The translations under genes were made by a program, and so were the position numbers. A stretch of DNA of 64,000 nt from Pseudomonas nunensis. Lineage in GTDB: Bacteria; Pseudomonadota; Gammaproteobacteria; Pseudomonadales; Pseudomonadaceae. This document shows, one piece after another, positions 52,707-61,858 of the stretch. Each line of letters starts with the position of its first letter. Positions within the stretch are counted from its first letter, which is position 1. The notes beneath the pieces were generated by a model. The model ran no database searches and was not told the DNA's origin. It saw only the letters and a program-made list of their open reading frames with translations. The stretch is from the NCBI RefSeq assembly GCF_024296925.1, contig NZ_CP101125.1, forward strand, positions 5,830,501 through 5,894,500. Reading direction: 5' to 3'.

Positions 52707-53002
52707 GTGACATCATTAAATTCGTTGTTTGATCGCTACCGCCCACTACAAACCAACCTCACCGATTCCCCGCCCCTGATCATCGACACAGAAGCCAACC
52801 CCCAGGACATACTCGAAGCCGCCCTCCAGCGAATCCGAGCCCCAGCGACCTCCTCAAAACCCTGCACTGTACCTGCTTCAAACACGGCGACGTCGAAGAC
52901 ATCCCGCACATCACCCACGCGCTCTACCTGCTGAATCAGGATGGCTGCGACCTATTGAAAGTCGCCCAGCAACGCATGATGGGATGGAAAGCACCTGCCT
53001 GA
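52707..53002 (+). pseudogene. Frameshifted second DUF6124 gene
   Basis: From a GTG start it reads MTSLNSLFDRYRPLQTNLTD, DTEANPQDILEAALQRIRA in one frame. After about 52840 the homology to the DUF6124 gene at 51986 continues in another frame: SDLLKTLHCTCFKHGDVEDI, THALYLLNQDGCDLLKVAQQ to the stop at 53002. One indel near the run of C around 52840 breaks it. It could be translated only with a frameshift. Confidence 0.7.
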
Positions 53003-53013
53003 CACCGAGTGAA

Positions 53014-53121
53014 GATCGTTCCCGCGCTCCGCGTGGGAATGCCTCAACGGACGCTCCGCGTTCGGCTCTTGGCACGCAGAGCGTCCCGGGCTGCATTCCC
53101 ACACGGAGCGTAGGAACGATC
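53014..53121. repeat. Long palindromic repeat of the GATCGTTCC type
   Basis: GATCGTTCCCGCGCTCCGCG at the left is mirrored by CGGAGCGTAGGAACGATC at the right, with inner inverted segments ACGCTCCGCGT and ACGCAGAGCGT. This is another Pseudomonas repeat class, about 108 bases long. Confidence 0.7.
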
Positions 53122-53138
53122 AAAACCTGAGCATAACC

Positions 53139-53235
53139 ATGAGCCAGTTTTTTGATGACCTAATGGAAAGCATGCAACAGATGAACGAAATCCTACGCGG
53201 TGCGCGCCAGCCTTCCCGCGAATATCAGGTTCGCT
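53139..53235 (+). pseudogene. N-terminal fragment of an Xre-type antitoxin
   Basis: The first about 32 residues, MSQFFDDLMESMQQMNEILR followed by GARQPSREYQV, match the start of helix-turn-helix antitoxins that pair with RelE/HigB-type toxins. The similarity stops before any helix-turn-helix, and the open frame runs on into the DUF1493 gene. No toxin gene is present, so I read it as a remnant. Confidence 0.45.
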
Positions 53236-53312
53236 GTGTTGATCAACATCCAACACGCCGCGAAATCAGGCTTAATCCACCTCATCGAACTGCCCCTGAC
53301 GGAACACGCACC

Positions 53313-53678
53313 ATGAACCTCGCCCCCAACTTCCCCGACGACCACGCCATGCACCTGCTCATGCAGCTGCTGCACGAAGAACTCGGCCTGCCCGAACGCA
53401 AAGCCATCAGCCTCGCCACCTCGATCAACTTCGACCTCGGCTGCGACGGCGCCGATGCGCGACAACTGATGGAGGCGCTGGAAGAACAGTTTGGGATCGA
53501 CTTGGTCGACTACGACGCCTACCGCTACTTCCAACCCGAAGGGTTCGATGTGCATCTCAAGCGCCGGGCGAAGGGTCGAGGTGACAAAATCCCGCTGACC
53601 ATCGGCATGCTTTACCAAGCGGTCAAGGTGCAACAGTGGGATACGCAAGCTCTGGAATCTCTCCAGCGAAATACATAA
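53313..53678 (+). CDS. DUF1493 family protein
   Basis: The protein has 121 residues from the ATG at 53313; longer frames begin within the antitoxin remnant. It starts MNLAPNFPDDHAMHLLMQLL and contains LEEQFGIDLVDYDAYRYFQP followed by EGFDVHLKRRAKGRGDKIPL. DUF1493 proteins resemble small acyl-carrier-like helical proteins found beside type III secretion or accessory genes; function is unsettled. A broken copy of its 3' half lies after HipA at 55640-55788. Confidence 0.65.
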   Translation: MNLAPNFPDDHAMHLLMQLLHEELGLPERKAISLATSINFDLGCDGADARQLMEALEEQFGIDLVDYDAYRYFQPEGFDVHLKRRAKGRGDKIPLTIGMLYQAVKVQQWDTQALESLQRNT

Positions 53679-53680
53679 AT

Positions 53681-53727
53681 GGCATTATTCTGGCTGTTTA
53701 GCAGGCATTCGGTTGGAATAATGGCAG
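53681..53727. promoter_or_regulatory. HipB operator candidate 1
   Basis: TGGCATTATTCTGG and TGGAATAATGGCA form an imperfect inverted repeat spanning 47 bases. The same layout recurs at 53811-53857 just before hipB. Confidence 0.6.
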
Positions 53728-53810
53728 TTATAAAAATTAATTCCGGCCTCGACCGTTTGCAGCGGTACCGAAGGCCGTGCCTTGCAACACCCTGCAAATC
53801 ACTACATAAG

Positions 53811-53857
53811 TGCTATTATTCTGGTAGTTAAAGCCAAATAATGAAGGAATAATGGCA
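53811..53857. promoter_or_regulatory. HipB operator candidate 2, overlapping the hipB ribosome binding site
   Basis: TGCTATTATTCTGG and GGAATAATGGCA form an inverted repeat of the same 47-base geometry as at 53681. The right half ends two bases before the hipB ATG and covers AAGGA. Confidence 0.65.
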
Positions 53858-53858
53858 T

Positions 53859-54347
53859 ATGGCTAAGAAAACAGCGCCTCTCATGCCATCCGCATCCAGA
53901 CTGCTCGCGGAGTTTGGCGAACGCCTGAAACTCGCTCGACTGCGTCGCAGGCTGACCGCAAAGCAAGTCGCTGAAAGGGCTGGCATGTCGCTGACAACGC
54001 TTCGCTCTCTGGAGTCCGGCGCTTCAGGCGTGACGATGGGCGCCTATATGTCTGTGATGCAGGTTCTGGGCTTGGAGAAAGACTTGAGTAAGCTCGCAGC
54101 AACCGATGAGTTGGGACGCCAGCTGCAAGACGCGCGCTTAACTCCACAAGCGAACGCAGCAGCCGGTAAACGCCAACGAGTACGCAAAGTGACCTCCACG
54201 AAGGCGTCGTCACCAATTCGAGACAGGACGGAGGAAGCATCGGAAAGCCCCATTTCCGATTCGGATATTGAGGTTGATTTCCCGTTGAACACTCACTCGT
54301 TTTCCAAGTTGTTCACCACGAAGAAAACCAAACCCGGGACGGATTGA
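53859..54347 (+). CDS. hipB: HipB-type Xre antitoxin
   Basis: The protein has 162 residues. The helix-turn-helix occupies about residues 15-70 ([40 protein letters not shown]). The remainder is long and polar ([19 protein letters not shown] and on), an extension beyond the usual HipB size. It should bind the two 47-base operators upstream and HipA. It overlaps or abuts hipA (TGA at 54345, hipA ATG at 54350). Confidence 0.85.
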   Translation: MAKKTAPLMPSASRLLAEFGERLKLARLRRRLTAKQVAERAGMSLTTLRSLESGASGVTMGAYMSVMQVLGLEKDLSKLAATDELGRQLQDARLTPQANAAAGKRQRVRKVTSTKASSPIRDRTEEASESPISDSDIEVDFPLNTHSFSKLFTTKKTKPGTD

Positions 54348-54349
54348 AA

Positions 54350-55621
54350 ATGACACTGATCGCGGTGTATGCCGATTGGGAAACCCTGAACGGACCAAGG
54401 CGGCTCGGGTTTCTCCATGCCCGAAAAGCTCGCTCCAACAACGTGTTCGAATTTGAATACGACCCTACCGCTTTGGCCGATCCCGAATTGAACTTCACGA
54501 CGCTGGATCCCCGCATCGGGCTCTTCGAAGGACGGCAATTCCCTGGCCAGCACCAGACTCGCTTCGGCGCTTTTGCCGACTCAAGCCCGGATCGCTGGGG
54601 CCAGTTGCTAATGAAACGCCGCTTGGAGCGGGACATCCGCGAAGGACTTGTCCCGAAGGGCACAAAGCTCTACGAGTCGGATTACCTTCTAGGCGTTCAC
54701 GACCTCTATCGAGTCGGTGCTATCCGCTACAAGTTGAATGATGAAGGTAGTTTTCTGGACGATCGAGATGGGTTGGCAGCGCCGCCCTTTATCAAGTTAC
54801 GGGAGCTGGAACAGGCAAGTCGCGCGCTGGAAAACGATCCAGACAACACCTCGCTCGATGGGCGCGAGTGGTTGAGAATGTTGATTGCACCCGGTGGCTC
54901 ACTGGGCGGCGCCAGACCCAAGGCCAGCGTTGCTGACAAGAACGGTCATCTGTGGATCGCCAAGTTCCCGAGTACACGCGACGACTATGACGTCGGCGGA
55001 TGGGAATTCGTGGTGAACGCCATGGCGAAGCAATGTGGTCTGCGCGTGGCTACGGGAATGGCGCAGCGCTATGCGAGTGACCATTACTGCTTCATGGTCA
55101 AACGCTTCGACCGCACTGCAACGGGAGGGCGACTGCATTTCGCTTCAGCCATGACCATGACCGACCGCGTAGACGGTGATGATGCGTCAGTAGGCGCTAG
55201 CTACCTTGAGTTGGCAGAAGTACTCGTGCAGCACGGTTCAGAGCCCGACGAAGATCTCCGCGAATTGTGGTCACGGATTGTGTTCAACATCTTGGTTTCA
55301 AATACCGACGATCACATGCGCAACCATGGCTTCCTTCTTGATCCGGGTCGTGGGTGGCGCCTGTCTGATGCCTACGACATGAATCCGGTCGCACATGCCG
55401 ATGGATTGAAGCTCAACATTACCGATGCCGACAATGCGCTGGATCTCGAAATCGCTCGCGAAGTCGCCGAAATCTTCCGTGTTAGCCGTGATGATGCACA
55501 GGAGATTATTGAGCGTTTCCAAGAAGTGGTGAGCCAGTGGCCAAAAGTGGCCAGTGCTGCGGGGCTGTCGAAACGGGAGCAAGACAACATGGCTTCAGCG
55601 TTTCGGCTATCAGGAAAATAG
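54350..55621 (+). CDS. hipA: HipA-type serine/threonine kinase toxin
   Basis: The protein has 423 residues from MTLIAVYADWETLNGPRRLG; a TTG two codons earlier overlaps the hipB stop. The N-terminal subdomain has LNFTTLDPRIGLFEGRQFPG; the P-loop-like segment GGSLGGARPKA has S184 in the position autophosphorylated in HipA; the catalytic loop is NTDDHMRNHGF with D320; the metal-binding Asp is in LSDAYDMNP. HipA phosphorylates glutamyl-tRNA synthetase or other targets and induces dormancy. It lies between an intact and a broken DUF1493 gene. Confidence 0.88.
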   Translation: MTLIAVYADWETLNGPRRLGFLHARKARSNNVFEFEYDPTALADPELNFTTLDPRIGLFEGRQFPGQHQTRFGAFADSSPDRWGQLLMKRRLERDIREGLVPKGTKLYESDYLLGVHDLYRVGAIRYKLNDEGSFLDDRDGLAAPPFIKLRELEQASRALENDPDNTSLDGREWLRMLIAPGGSLGGARPKASVADKNGHLWIAKFPSTRDDYDVGGWEFVVNAMAKQCGLRVATGMAQRYASDHYCFMVKRFDRTATGGRLHFASAMTMTDRVDGDDASVGASYLELAEVLVQHGSEPDEDLRELWSRIVFNILVSNTDDHMRNHGFLLDPGRGWRLSDAYDMNPVAHADGLKLNITDADNALDLEIAREVAEIFRVSRDDAQEIIERFQEVVSQWPKVASAAGLSKREQDNMASAFRLSGK

Positions 55622-55639
55622 CTGAGAGCCCTCCTCTTA

Positions 55640-55788
55640 TCATCGAACAAGATACCTATCGCTACTTCCAACCCGAAGGCTACGATGTGTTCCTCAAACG
55701 CGGGGCCAGGGGTCGCGGCGACAAAGTCCCGTTGACTATCGCATGCTCTACCGCTGGAACACTCAGGAGCTGGAAAGCCTCTAAACGT
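55640..55788 (+). pseudogene. 3' fragment of a second DUF1493 gene
   Basis: It reads DTYRYFQPEGYDVFLKRGAR, GRGDKVPLTI, then continues in another frame as GMLYRWNTQELESL and a stop. This matches the end of the DUF1493 protein at 53313-53678. The 5' half is missing; the junction lies at the hipA stop. Confidence 0.75.
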
Positions 55789-55816
55789 GCGCAGCGAACA
55801 CCTATAAGGACATAGC

Positions 55817-56683
55817 GTGGACGTACTGATGGGTTTACTCGCCGCCCTGCTCTGGGGTGGTACGGATTTTCTCGTGGGCCTGAATGCCCGCGCAGTCGGC
55901 GTCAAAAGGGCCGTGTATTTCGGGCAGGCACTGGGCTTCACGATCATGAGCCTGTTGCTGATCGCCGTTCCCAGCTTCATCTTCAAATCCATGGCTGCAC
56001 CACTCAACGTCTGGTTAATCGGCGTTGGCGCCGCCATCCTGACCGTGTCCGGTGCCCTGGCGCTGTCCAAAGCCTTCGCCCTCGGCAAAGCCTCCATTGT
56101 CGCGCCGCTGGTGACGTCCTACGGCGTGGTCACGACATTGCTGTCCTGGGCTGGCGGTGAGCAGATCAGCTTGATTCAACTGCTATGCATTGGCCTGTGC
56201 GTGCTCGGGGTGATTCTTTCCAGCATTCACTCTGACCCGAAGATTCCACACACCACACAAGCCAGCAGTTCGATTGCCTACGCATTGTTGGCAGCCAGTT
56301 TCTACGGCACCAGTTTTTGGTTGCAAGGACACTTCGTCCTTCCTGTTCTTGGGCCAGTGACGATGCTCTGGCTCGCTTATCTGGTTGGGCTGATCGTGCT
56401 GGTGCTCATCGTGATCAAAATAAAGGACGGCTTGAAAATCCCGCCCCTGAAAAACTGCATGACGCTGACGGGTGCAAGCCTGATGAACCTGGGTGGTTTT
56501 TCGTCATTCGCCTGGGGCGCGGTGGCCGGATCAGTTTCGGTTGTGACCGTGATCAGCACATTGTCGGGCGGTATTGCGGCGATTTTGGGTTATGTGTTTT
56601 TCAAGGAGCGATTGGCCAAGGTACAAGTGCTGGGCGTTGTTTTGGTCTTGGTTGGCGCATTAGTTCTGCATCTAAAAACCTGA
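55817..56683 (+). CDS. EamA/DMT-family transporter
   Basis: The protein has 288 residues from a GTG start with AAGGA upstream. It has ten hydrophobic segments in two EamA repeats; WGGTDFLVGLNARAVG is the first helix pair and the second repeat starts near SIAYALLAASFYGTSF. Proteins of this group export amino acids or metabolites or act as sugar/nucleoside carriers. The substrate is unknown. The conserved core resumes after this gene. Confidence 0.82.
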   Translation: MDVLMGLLAALLWGGTDFLVGLNARAVGVKRAVYFGQALGFTIMSLLLIAVPSFIFKSMAAPLNVWLIGVGAAILTVSGALALSKAFALGKASIVAPLVTSYGVVTTLLSWAGGEQISLIQLLCIGLCVLGVILSSIHSDPKIPHTTQASSSIAYALLAASFYGTSFWLQGHFVLPVLGPVTMLWLAYLVGLIVLVLIVIKIKDGLKIPPLKNCMTLTGASLMNLGGFSSFAWGAVAGSVSVVTVISTLSGGIAAILGYVFFKERLAKVQVLGVVLVLVGALVLHLKT

Positions 56684-56699
56684 AGCGCACGCTAATTCC

Positions 56700-56789
56700 T
56701 GTGGGAGCGGGCTTGCTCGCGAAAGCGGTAGAGCCGTCAGCATCAATGTTGAATGAATGACCGCTTTCGCGAGCAAGCCCGCTCCCACA
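56700..56789. repeat. REPIN (inverted REP pair)
   Basis: TGTGGGAGCGGGCTTGCTCG and its reverse complement around a 45-base spacer, between the EamA gene and pckA. Confidence 0.9.
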
Positions 56790-56828
56790 AGTAATCTCCG
56801 TTACCTTCAGGACTAAACAGCGCCCACA

Positions 56829-56853
56829 AAAAAGCCGCCCCTAAGAGCGGCTC
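56829..56853 (-). terminator. Terminator of pckA
   Basis: AGCCGC and GCGGCT pair around CCCTAAGA; on the minus strand a long T-run follows. It lies 23 bases after the pckA stop. Confidence 0.8.
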
Positions 56854-56875
56854 TTTAACTGCGTCAGACCAAGCC

Positions 56876-58417
56876 TTACAGCTTAGGCCCAGCAGCCTTG
56901 ATCGCATCACTCACTTCAAACTTCTTGAAGTTCTCAACAAACAACCCAGCCAACGCCTTGGCAGCTTCATCGTAAGCAGCCTTGTCAGCCCAGGTATTAC
57001 GCGGGTTCAACAGGCCAGTCTCGACACCAGGAACAGCCAACGGCACGTCCAGGTTGATGGTGTCCAGGTGCTCGGTTTCAACACCGATCAACGCACCGCT
57101 CTGGATCGCTGCAATCACGCCACGAGTGGTCGGGATGTTGAAGCGTTTGCCGACGCCGTAGCCGCCGCCGGTCCAACCGGTGTTAACCAGGTAGACCTTG
57201 GAGCCGAAGCCGCGGATGCGCTTGATCAGCAGTTCTGCGTATTCGCCAGCCGGACGCGGGAAGAACGGTGCGCCGAAGCAGGTGGAGAAGGTGGACTTGA
57301 TGCCGCTGCCGGAACCCATTTCGGTCGAGCCCACCAGTGCGGTGTAGCCGGACAGGAAGTGGTAGGCCGCTTGTTCTTCGCTGAGGATCGAGACTGGCGG
57401 CAGGACGCCGGTCAGGTCGCAGGTCAAGAAGATCACAGCGTTTGGCTCGCCACCGAGGTTCTGCTCGGAGCGCTTGGCAACGTGTTCCAGCGGGTAGGCG
57501 GCGCGGCTATTCTGGGTCAGGCTGACATCGGCGTAGTCGGCGTGCTTGGCGTCGTCGATGACGACGTTTTCCAGCACAGCGCCGTGCTTGATGGCTTTCC
57601 AGATGACCGGCTCGTTCTTCTCGGACAGGTCGATGCACTTGGCGTAGCAGCCGCCTTCGATGTTGAAGACAACGCCTTCGCCCCAGCCGTGTTCGTCGTC
57701 ACCGATCAGGTAACGGCTTTCGTCGGCGGACAGGGTGGTTTTACCGGTGCCGGACAGACCGAAGAACAGGGTCACGTCGCCTGCTTCGCCGATGTTGGCG
57801 GCGCAGTGCATCGGCAGCACGTCAGCGGCCGGCAGCAGGAAGTTTTGCACGGAGAACATGGCTTTCTTCATCTCACCGGCGTAACGCATGCCAGCGATCA
57901 GCACTTTCTTCTGTGCGAAGTTGAGGATCACGCAACCGTCGGAGTTGGTGCCGTCACGCTCAGGCACGCATTCAAAGTTGGCTACGTTGAGTACTTGCCA
58001 CTCGTCACGACCGGCCGGGTTGTACTGCTCCGGGTTGATGAACAGGCAACGACCGAACAGATTCTGCCAGGCAGTCTGGGTGGTCATCTTCACGGCCAGG
58101 TAGTGGTCTTCAGCCGCACCTACATGCACGTGGGAAACGAAATGCTCTTGCGCGTTGTTGAACGCCTCGACGCGAGCCCACAGGGCATCGAACTTGTCGG
58201 CCGGGAACTTGCGGTTGATCGGGCCCCAGGCGATGGAAGCCGAAGTGGACGGCTCGTCAACGATGAAACGATCGACTGGCGAGCGGCCGGTGCGGTGACC
58301 GGTGCGAACAACCAGCGCGCCGGTATCGGCAAGCTCGCCTTCACCGCGATTCAAGGCTTCTTTTACCAGATCATCAACACTCAGATCGGTGTACACGGCG
58401 TTATTGGCTTGCGTCAT
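56876..58417 (-). CDS. pckA: Phosphoenolpyruvate carboxykinase (ATP)
   Basis: The protein has 513 residues from [26 protein letters not shown] lies before this ATG, and the ATG 21 codons upstream is too far. The kinase P-loop is [18 protein letters not shown], with the oxaloacetate/Mn site around [12 protein letters not shown] and [20 protein letters not shown]. It converts oxaloacetate and ATP to phosphoenolpyruvate, the first committed step of gluconeogenesis. In PAO1 pckA likewise precedes hslO. Length and motifs are full. Confidence 0.96.
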   Translation of the reverse strand: MTQANNAVYTDLSVDDLVKEALNRGEGELADTGALVVRTGHRTGRSPVDRFIVDEPSTSASIAWGPINRKFPADKFDALWARVEAFNNAQEHFVSHVHVGAAEDHYLAVKMTTQTAWQNLFGRCLFINPEQYNPAGRDEWQVLNVANFECVPERDGTNSDGCVILNFAQKKVLIAGMRYAGEMKKAMFSVQNFLLPAADVLPMHCAANIGEAGDVTLFFGLSGTGKTTLSADESRYLIGDDEHGWGEGVVFNIEGGCYAKCIDLSEKNEPVIWKAIKHGAVLENVVIDDAKHADYADVSLTQNSRAAYPLEHVAKRSEQNLGGEPNAVIFLTCDLTGVLPPVSILSEEQAAYHFLSGYTALVGSTEMGSGSGIKSTFSTCFGAPFFPRPAGEYAELLIKRIRGFGSKVYLVNTGWTGGGYGVGKRFNIPTTRGVIAAIQSGALIGVETEHLDTINLDVPLAVPGVETGLLNPRNTWADKAAYDEAAKALAGLFVENFKKFEVSDAIKAAGPKL

Positions 58418-58599
58418 GAGATTCCCCGTCGGCCAGTGGCCGAGTGTGCTCCAAACGTTTTGTAGTAGAAAGTCGTGCACTACTACCGCGACAAAAAGTG
58501 GGCCGGATTATGCCAGAAAAGCCCAAAAAGAGTAGGGCCCTCCCGTCGTAACGGCGTTATTCCGGCGCTAACCAGTGAATTTACCTGCGCTGAACCGTT

Positions 58600-59502
58600 T
58601 TAGTGCCGGGTATCTGACGGCGTATCGACACCCGCGCCAGCGAACAATTGAGTGATATCCGCTGCATCGAACAGGTAGCGCTGGTTGCAGAACTGGCAAT
58701 CGATCTCGATGTGGCCGCCGTGTTCGATCACCAGCGACTGGGCATCTTCCAGACCCAAGCTGACCAGTGCATTGGCAGAACGTTCGCGCGAGCAGCTGCA
58801 ACGGAAGCGCAGTCTTTGCACATCGAACAGGCGCACCTGCTCTTCGTGGTAGAGGCGATGGAGCACGGTTTCATTGTCCAGGCTGAGCAATTCATCGGCG
58901 GTCAGGGTGCTGCCCAGCGCGGTGATGTGCTGCCAGCTGGCGGCGCGTTCTTCTTCGTCTTTCAGACGGTCGGCGGGCAATTGCTGCAGCAGCAGGCCAC
59001 GGGCACGACGGCCATCGGCGTACAGCCAGAAGCGCGTGCCGACCTGCTGGGACATGACGAAATAGTTGGTGAAGCACTCGGACAGGGTTTCGCCGTCGAG
59101 GTCGACGATGCCCTGGTAACGCTGGCCCTGGGTCGGGTCGATGGTCAGCGCCAGCACGCCGTTGGGCATGAGGTCAGCGAGGGTCGCGTCGGGCGCGATC
59201 TGGTCGGCTTCGTAGCGGGCCAGGCCACGGATTTCGCGCTCGCTGGAGCACTCGATCATCAGCAACGGGATCGGTCCATCGGAACGCGCTTGCAGGATTA
59301 GCAGTCCATCGAACTTAAGGGTGCCGACCAGCAACGCGGCGGCGGCCATCAGCTCGCCCAACAGTTGCGCGACCGGCTCTGGGTAGGGGTGTTTTGCCAG
59401 CACTTCGGCATAGCTACGTTCCAACGCCACCAGCTCGCCGCGGGTGTCGCTGTCATCGAAGATGAAGCGTTGGGTGAAGTCGGAATCCGGTAGATCGGTC
59501 AT
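58600..59502 (-). CDS. hslO: Redox-regulated chaperone Hsp33
   Basis: The protein has 300 residues from [20 protein letters not shown]. The C-terminal zinc switch has RCSCSRERS and later [10 protein letters not shown], the C-x-C and C-x2-C halves. Oxidation of these cysteines activates holdase function in the cytoplasm. It lies between pckA and the divergent PAP2 gene, with hslR beyond, as in other Pseudomonas. Confidence 0.95.
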   Translation of the reverse strand: MTDLPDSDFTQRFIFDDSDTRGELVALERSYAEVLAKHPYPEPVAQLLGELMAAAALLVGTLKFDGLLILQARSDGPIPLLMIECSSEREIRGLARYEADQIAPDATLADLMPNGVLALTIDPTQGQRYQGIVDLDGETLSECFTNYFVMSQQVGTRFWLYADGRRARGLLLQQLPADRLKDEEERAASWQHITALGSTLTADELLSLDNETVLHRLYHEEQVRLFDVQRLRFRCSCSRERSANALVSLGLEDAQSLVIEHGGHIEIDCQFCNQRYLFDAADITQLFAGAGVDTPSDTRH

Positions 59503-59604
59503 AGGTCTGGGTATCTGAAGTGATGACAATTTAGTTACAAGTAGTGACAATTACGCTTCGCGGCACCGCTTTGGTGCGCAATGTTCAGCCATTGGAGGCA
59601 TTTT

Positions 59605-60405
59605 ATGAACAATCCGGGTTTGTTCCAAGCAAGGTGGAACCTGCGCCGGCTGGTTTTGTGCAATTTTGTGCCTTTGGCACTGTTGGCATTCTGGTTATGG
59701 CCTACGGGTCAGATGTTGTGCGTGATTTTCGACGAGTGGCTGTTTCACCTGCTCAATGCTCCATTGGCCAGCAACCCGATATGGCTCCACATCTGGGCAA
59801 TTGCAAGTCTGCGTCCATTTGATGCGGTGGTTGGGGTGATTCTGCTGACGCTGCTGATCAAAGGCGATTGGGTGTTCGAGGCCATCGACGTACGCCGGGC
59901 ATTTTTCGGCTTTCTAGCGATTCTGCTGTTGCTGCTGTTTATCCGCATGCTGTTCTCGAAATTCGCCGACTACATGGACTGGCAGCACAGCAGCCCGTCG
60001 ATGATGATCAACGGCGCCGTGCACATGAGCGACTATTTCCCCGAGCTTGAGAGGACGTGGCAACTGAAGGATCGCTCGAGCCAGAGCTTCCCCGGTGATC
60101 ACGCTTCCGTGCTGTTGATCTGGGCGATGTTCATGACGGTATTCAGCCGTGGCACCGGACAGACCCTGACGATCTGGGGCCTGGCGCTGCTGTTCATGAT
60201 GCCGCGACTGGTGGCCGGCGCGCATTGGGGCCAGGACGATTACATCGGCGGCGTGTTGCTGGCGGTGTGGGCGTTGGGCTGGGGTTACTACACACCGTTT
60301 GCGTATCACGTTTCGGAATTTTTCCTGAAAGTGACGGCACCGCTGTTCGGGCTGCTGGGGAAATTGCCGGTGGTTTCGCGGATGAGTGTGGTGCGTAGCG
60401 CCTGA
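59605..60405 (+). CDS. PAP2-superfamily membrane phosphatase
   Basis: The protein has 266 residues from MNNPGLFQARWNLRRLVLCN, with GGAGG before the ATG. It has about six hydrophobic segments. The phosphatase motifs are KDRSSQSFPGDHAS and RLVAGAHWGQDDYIGG (His and Asp). The first motif is read as SFPGDH in place of PSGH. Members act on undecaprenyl pyrophosphate or lipid A; substrate here is unknown. Confidence 0.8.
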   Translation: MNNPGLFQARWNLRRLVLCNFVPLALLAFWLWPTGQMLCVIFDEWLFHLLNAPLASNPIWLHIWAIASLRPFDAVVGVILLTLLIKGDWVFEAIDVRRAFFGFLAILLLLLFIRMLFSKFADYMDWQHSSPSMMINGAVHMSDYFPELERTWQLKDRSSQSFPGDHASVLLIWAMFMTVFSRGTGQTLTIWGLALLFMMPRLVAGAHWGQDDYIGGVLLAVWALGWGYYTPFAYHVSEFFLKVTAPLFGLLGKLPVVSRMSVVRSA

Positions 60406-60439
60406 TACTCCGCAGCGGCCAGCGAGTGCTGCGCACTCG

Positions 60440-60505
60440 TTCGCGAGCAGGCTCGCTCCCACATTGGAATGCGTTTCCCCTGCGGGAGCGGGCTTGCTCG
60501 CGAAG
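60440..60505. repeat. REPIN
   Basis: TTCGCGAGCAGGCTCGCTCC and GGGAGCGGGCTTGCTCGCGA, inverted with a short spacer, between the convergent PAP2 and hslR genes. Confidence 0.85.
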
Positions 60506-60537
60506 GCGTCAGCCCAAATAACACATAACCAACTGAT

Positions 60538-60945
60538 TCACTCGTCGTTGCTACTGCCGCGAAACTTGAACAAATCCCGCCGCTGTTTCTTGCTCGGCTT
60601 GCCGTCGGTGCTCACACCCAGCGACCCGGCCTTGCGCATCGCCGCGGCCGCTTCACGCTTGGCGACGCTCGCTTCGGTCTCCGCATACAGCGTCTGCGCC
60701 TCTGGCGCGCCACGGCGCACGATCGACAGTGCCTGGACCACGACCGTTTTTTCCTCGAACCCAATGCGGATCTGGAACTCATCGCCGATGCGCGGTTCCT
60801 TGCCCGGTTTGCATCGCTCGCCCCGACAGTGCACCTTGCCACTCTCGATCGCCGATTTGGCCAACGCACGGGTTTTGTAAAAACGCGCGGCCCACAACCA
60901 TTTATCGAGACGGACCTTGTCGTCCTCTTCCTGTTTTTGTGCCAT
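60538..60945 (-). CDS. hslR: S4-domain ribosome-recycling heat-shock protein Hsp15
   Basis: The protein has 135 residues from MAQKQEEDDKVRLDKWLWAA with AGAGGA upstream. The S4 RNA-binding domain is at residues 8-60 (RLDKWLWAARFYKTRALAKS and VHCRGERCKPG). The tail is basic (KPSKKQRRDLFKFRG). Hsp15 binds 50S subunits that carry blocked nascent chains. Confidence 0.92.
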   Translation of the reverse strand: MAQKQEEDDKVRLDKWLWAARFYKTRALAKSAIESGKVHCRGERCKPGKEPRIGDEFQIRIGFEEKTVVVQALSIVRRGAPEAQTLYAETEASVAKREAAAAMRKAGSLGVSTDGKPSKKQRRDLFKFRGSSNDE

Positions 60946-61061
60946 ATGAATTCCTCTATCCGCCAGTAGTCGGAACTGTACTACCGTTTCTGTCGGGCGC
61001 AAGAACTCGGCCCTCCAGATAGAATGTGATCGTGGCCGGTTCACCGGCATGGAGTGATCGA

Positions 61062-61841
61062 GTGACTATATTCCCCTCTTCTTTGACCTCACCCAAAACC
61101 GGTTGCCAGGGCTGCCAGCAAAGCGAGGCGCTGGGCTTCGATTTTGCCTTCGCCTACCAACCGATCGTCGACCTGCGTGACCAATCGATTTTCGCCCACG
61201 AAGCGCTGGTCCGTGGGCTGGCGGGTGAAGGCGCGTTGTCCGTGTTAGATCAGGTTACAGAAGAGAACCGTTACCGCTTCGACCAGCTCTGCCGGACCCG
61301 CGCCATCGAAGGCGCGGCGAATCTAAATATGCAGACACACTTGTCGATCAACTTCATGCCCAACGCCGTCTATCGTCCAGAGCTATGCATTCGCAGCACC
61401 CTGGAGGCGGCAAAAAAACACAATTTCCCGATTGACCGACTGATTTTCGAAACACTGGAAAGCGAGCACGTAGATAACTATCGCCATTTGACCAATATTC
61501 TGCGTGAATACCGCGAATTCGGCTTCAAGACCGCCATCGATGATTTCGGTGCCGGTTATTCGGGGCTCAATCTGCTGGCTGATTTCCAACCGGACCTGAT
61601 CAAACTCGACATGGCGCTGATCCGCGATGTCGATCGCGACCGTGTTCGTCAGGCTATCGTTCGGGGGATTGTCACAATCTGTGCGGAGTTGGACGTTACA
61701 GTCATTGCCGAAGGCATTGAGAGCGCTGGTGAACGGGATTTCCTGGCGGACTGTGGAATATTTCTGATGCAGGGTTACTGGTTCGCCAAACCTGCATTCA
61801 AAGCGTTGGCTCAGGTAACGCCTGAAGCCTGGACGCGTTAA
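61062..61841 (+). CDS. rimA: RimA, EAL-domain c-di-GMP phosphodiesterase
   Basis: The protein has 259 residues from a GTG at 61062 with GGAG eight bases upstream; another GTG at 61026 is less supported. The EAL motifs are FAHEALVRG, INFMPNAVY, ETLESEH, DDFGAGYSGLN, KLDMALIRD and AEGIES. N-terminal Cys residues (GCQGCQQ) stand before the domain. In P. fluorescens SBW25 RimA is a phosphodiesterase that stimulates RimK. The gene leads the rimABK operon, with only 18 bases to rimB. Confidence 0.88.
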   Translation: MTIFPSSLTSPKTGCQGCQQSEALGFDFAFAYQPIVDLRDQSIFAHEALVRGLAGEGALSVLDQVTEENRYRFDQLCRTRAIEGAANLNMQTHLSINFMPNAVYRPELCIRSTLEAAKKHNFPIDRLIFETLESEHVDNYRHLTNILREYREFGFKTAIDDFGAGYSGLNLLADFQPDLIKLDMALIRDVDRDRVRQAIVRGIVTICAELDVTVIAEGIESAGERDFLADCGIFLMQGYWFAKPAFKALAQVTPEAWTR

Positions 61842-61858
61842 TCGCCGGTTTTTTCCTA

